This document shows, piece after piece, positions 6,914 through 8,742 of a DNA stretch of 8,742 nt. The stretch covers positions 1-8,742 of the forward strand of contig CAIVXW010000090.1 in the NCBI GenBank assembly GCA_903910005.1, written 5' to 3'. Both the position numbers and the translations under genes were made by a program. The notes under the pieces were generated by a model. The model saw only the letters and a list, made by a program, of their open reading frames with translations, did no database searches and was not told where the DNA came from. The stretch is from an uncultured Methylococcaceae bacterium (GTDB lineage: Bacteria; Pseudomonadota; Gammaproteobacteria; Methylococcales; Methylococcaceae). Position 1 is the first letter of the stretch, and the number at the start of each line of letters is the position of its first letter.

Positions 6914-7905
6914 GCGACCGGCCAGCAGATTTTGACGGCATGATCGCGCTGCCGGGCCACATCCGACGCCGTCAACGCCTGTCGCACCAAACCGATCACG
7001 GCCCGGGCCAGGTTGATTCCCAAGGCCGCCTGCAACCCGGCACTGGCCGTGGTCAGCCTGGGATTGATTTCCAGCACCTGAAGCCCCCGTTGAGTCTGGA
7101 GCAGATCAATACCGGCATAGCCCCACAGTTCCGGTATTGCCTGCGCTACCGCAGTCACCAGAGCCTGATGGGCCGGAGTCGGGGCAAAGGCATTGACCTC
7201 AACCGCATCCAGTTGCAACCGGTTGCCCCGACGCGCAATGATTTGCCGGTTACCGCTTAAAAGCTGTGCCTTACCGCGCTCGAACAATACTGACAGGCTC
7301 AGGCTGTCGCCCCTCAGCCACGGTTGTATCACATAATGCAAAGGGTTGATTTCACACAGGGCCTCATTCCAGTCTGCCTCGCAGCCCAGTATCCTGATTC
7401 CCTGGCAACCGATGCCATCATCCGGTTTAATAATCAGCGGAAAAACCGGACGGTACCCCCGGAAACGCCGGGTAGGCACCACCGGAATACCGTGCCGGGC
7501 CAGGCGGGCCAGGGTAGCACGTTTGCTGGTAGCCAGATGCACCGCCCGGGCCGGGCAGTTGAGCAGGATTTTTCCCGCCAATTCAACCTCGCGACAAAGC
7601 CCCTCCAGCAGCCCGCCGGACTCCGGCGCAATCGGCCAGACCGCATCGCAGTGGTCAAGACACTCCAGCCACTGCGTCCTGAACCCAACCGTCGGTTCAA
7701 CCGGTTTCCAGGCAATGGGGTCGGCCAGTTCCGCCGGAACCGGCCAGCGTGTGTCCCTGAAGGCGGTAATGGCGATACCCGGAATCTCCAGCAAATTGCG
7801 GAGCAGGGCGGTCTGGATATGATCCGCCTCTGCCCGCAACGCCGGTGGCGGCGGCGCATCACACCAGCCGCCGCCGGTCACATATTCAAATACCAAAATG
7901 TTCAC
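6910..7905 (-). CDS. mfnD: ATP-grasp ligase, MfnD-like (glutamate ligase of methanofuran side chain)
   Basis: A 331-residue ATP-grasp protein. In archaea MfnD ligates glutamate to tyramine during methanofuran synthesis. The bacterial homologue in C1 clusters is expected to add glutamate to a tyramine- or tyrosine-derived unit. The N-terminus NILVFEYVTGGG (2-13) is the family hallmark. The ATP-grasp core has ATSKRATLARLARHGIP (125-141), the nucleotide-binding strand FPLIIKPDDGIGCQGI (155-170), YVIQPWLRGDSLS (191-203), YAGIDLL (263-269) and the metal-binding LEINPRLTTA (278-287). The start is taken as GTG at 7905 because similarity begins there. The frame stays open upstream to 7992, but that stretch is antisense to the HisA-like gene. 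No Shine-Dalgarno is visible, so a leaderless or very short leader transcript is possible. It is the first gene of the minus-strand unit and overlaps the mfnF-like gene by 4 nt. Confidence 0.83.
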   Translation of the reverse strand: MNILVFEYVTGGGWCDAPPPPALRAEADHIQTALLRNLLEIPGIAITAFRDTRWPVPAELADPIAWKPVEPTVGFRTQWLECLDHCDAVWPIAPESGGLLEGLCREVELAGKILLNCPARAVHLATSKRATLARLARHGIPVVPTRRFRGYRPVFPLIIKPDDGIGCQGIRILGCEADWNEALCEINPLHYVIQPWLRGDSLSLSVLFERGKAQLLSGNRQIIARRGNRLQLDAVEVNAFAPTPAHQALVTAVAQAIPELWGYAGIDLLQTQRGLQVLEINPRLTTASAGLQAALGINLARAVIGLVRQALTASDVARQRDHAVKICWPVA

Positions 7906-7920
7906 AATCAAAAAATACTC
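7906..7920. promoter_or_regulatory. 15-bp divergent gap within an AT-rich patch (ATP-grasp / HisA-like)
   Basis: Only 15 bp (mostly A and T, including an A6 run) separate the GTG of the mfnD-like gene from the ATG of the HisA-like gene. AT-richness extends from about 7880 to 7932, in contrast to the GC-rich genes on either side. Promoters must therefore lie inside the 5' ends of the opposite genes. A TATGAT hexamer on the minus strand at 7932-7927 could be a -10 box for the four-gene unit. No reliable -35 was found. Neither start has a Shine-Dalgarno. Confidence 0.4.
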
Positions 7921-8613
7921 ATGCAGATCATACCGGTCATTGACCTCAGCCAGGGTCTCGTGGTCCATGCCAGAGAGGGACAGCGCGAACACTATCGCCC
8001 GCTGGTCAGCCTGTTGTGTGCCAGTCCCGAACCCTCCGAAGTTCTCCGCGGGATTCTGGCGTTTTACCCGTTTCAGACCGTCTACCTGGCTGATCTTGAT
8101 GCCCTGAGTGGTCGGCCACCACAGGATGAGCAGATTCGTTTGCTCGGACGGCAGGGAGCCGGTATCAGGTTCTGGATCGATCAGGGGGTGCCATCGCTAC
8201 GGGCCGGTGTATTCACCGACCGCTATTTTAGCCCAGTCATCGGTTCCGAGTCGCTCCAATATGACAATTTGTCGATTTTGGCCGATGCGGACGATCAGGT
8301 GATTCTGTCGCTGGATTTCAGGCAGGGAGTCTTGCTGGGACCGACCGTGCTGCTGGATCAGCCAGCGGAGTGGCCCAAACGGGTTATCGTGATGAGTCTC
8401 TCGCACGTCGGCAGTCAGCGTGGCCCCGATTTCAGCCGCCTGGCCGACTTGATGGCCCGGCATCCCGACCATGACTTCATCGCCGCTGGCGGGGTGCGGC
8501 ACGCAGACGACTTGTGGCAGTTACAAGCCATGGGGGTTTCCGCCGTACTGATGGCCAGTGCCCTGCACGATGGCCGGGTCAATCGGGCCATCATTGAGCG
8601 GTTGACGGGTTGA
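7921..8613 (+). CDS. HisA/HisF-related TIM-barrel protein of the methanopterin C1 cluster
   Basis: A 230-residue (beta/alpha)8-barrel related to the histidine-pathway isomerase HisA. It belongs to the divergent HisA/F-related group found in methanogens and in methylotroph H4MPT gene islands, whose reaction is not established. Retained from HisA are Asp8 in IPVIDL, Asp132 in LSLDFRQG (the position of HisA's second catalytic aspartate), a phosphate loop AAGGVRHADDL (188-198) and MGVSAVLMASALHDGR (204-219). Lost are the GGGIR phosphate loop (replaced by WIDQGVPSL, 85-93) and the DGT-type loop after strand 6 (replaced by SHVGSQRGPD, 161-170). It is therefore probably not a histidine enzyme. An in-frame upstream extension to 7324 is antisense to the mfnD-like gene and is rejected. 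The ATG at 7921 matches the family start. It diverges from the mfnD-like gene and probably acts in the same cofactor pathway. Confidence 0.85.
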   Translation: MQIIPVIDLSQGLVVHAREGQREHYRPLVSLLCASPEPSEVLRGILAFYPFQTVYLADLDALSGRPPQDEQIRLLGRQGAGIRFWIDQGVPSLRAGVFTDRYFSPVIGSESLQYDNLSILADADDQVILSLDFRQGVLLGPTVLLDQPAEWPKRVIVMSLSHVGSQRGPDFSRLADLMARHPDHDFIAAGGVRHADDLWQLQAMGVSAVLMASALHDGRVNRAIIERLTG

Positions 8614-8742
8614 CGGGGCGGAGCAGGATGTCTAACCTGCCACATTCACCCACAGGTTATTCACAACGCATTGCTCATCGTCTGGCCCCGATCAACCTGC
8701 CAATTCGGGTGGCGCAGCCCGAAGGATGATCAAGGCCCAGGA
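8614..8742. other. Trailing intergenic sequence with small hairpins and a doubtful 33-codon frame
   Basis: A 5-bp inverted repeat (GCAGG 8623-8627 / CCTGC 8636-8640) follows the HisA-like stop but has no T-run, so it is at best a weak terminator. A second perfect hairpin, TTCGGG / CCCGAA, lies at 8704-8723 with an 8-nt loop. TTATTCACA at 8657-8665 matches the DnaA-box consensus once only. A 33-codon frame (8628-8729) has GGAG four bases upstream of its ATG, but it has no recognisable motif and its 3' part is formed by the hairpin. The window ends before any further gene can be seen. Confidence 0.3.

Noticed and set aside
7324..7920. N-terminal extension of the HisA-like frame
   Set aside because: It is antisense to the mfnD-like ATP-grasp core. 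The Gln-Ile-Ile-Pro-Val-Ile-Asp start after the ATG at 7921 is exactly the family N-terminus.
7935..7945. GGTCA-T-TGACC palindrome just inside the HisA-like gene
   Set aside because: It is forced by the conserved Pro-Val-Ile-Asp-Leu codons. It is short and single, so probably chance rather than an operator.
7906..7992. 29-residue upstream extension of the ATP-grasp frame starting at an ATG
   Set aside because: It lies antisense to the first codons of the HisA-like gene, and family similarity begins only at the GTG at 7905. It is not wholly excluded, because no ribosome site supports the GTG.

Overview
The window looks like chromosome from a gammaproteobacterial methylotroph, possibly a Methylococcales-type methanotroph. 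GC content is moderately high. It carries a proteobacterial fur gene and a lol lipoprotein-export pair. Beside them is a compact set of archaeal-type genes for the tetrahydromethanopterin/methanofuran C1 pathway: an amino-acid-kinase family protein, pabB, a hydantoinase/oxoprolinase-like protein, an ATP-grasp ligase and a HisA-related TIM-barrel protein. In bacteria this gene set is known from methylotrophs, methanotrophs and some planctomycetes. The genus cannot be fixed from the sequence.

Layout. Positions 1-119 hold 17 copies of a heptamer (CTCGCCC and variants), with a strong G-quadruplex pattern on the minus strand. An OmpA-family outer-membrane protein follows on the minus strand (181-1245). 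A 212-bp divergent intergenic region separates it from fur (1458-1907, plus), which is followed by the ABC permease lolC (1978-3225) and ATPase lolD (3218-3901, 8-nt overlap). The next four genes run on the minus strand as one tightly overlapping unit. In transcription order they are an mfnD-like ATP-grasp (7905-6910), mfnF-like (6913-5846), pabB (about 5862-4459) and an mfnE-like kinase (4478-3822). The kinase frame runs 80 nt into the end of the convergent lolD. The HisA-like gene (7921-8613, plus) diverges from the ATP-grasp gene, with only 15 bp between the start codons. The last 129 bp hold small hairpins, a DnaA-box-like 9-mer and a doubtful 33-codon frame.

How the genes work together. 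LolC and LolD would form the inner-membrane machine that releases lipoproteins to LolA. Fur is a metal-responsive repressor with no visible link to its neighbours beyond position. The mfnD/mfnF/mfnE homologues are expected to build the methanofuran (methylofuran) carrier used in formyl transfer. PabB makes 4-amino-4-deoxychorismate, the precursor of the p-aminobenzoate unit of methanopterin. The unit therefore links the supply of both C1 carriers. The HisA-like protein is the least understood member: it keeps HisA's two catalytic-position aspartates and one phosphate loop, but has lost the other HisA signatures. It is the best candidate here for an uncharacterised step.
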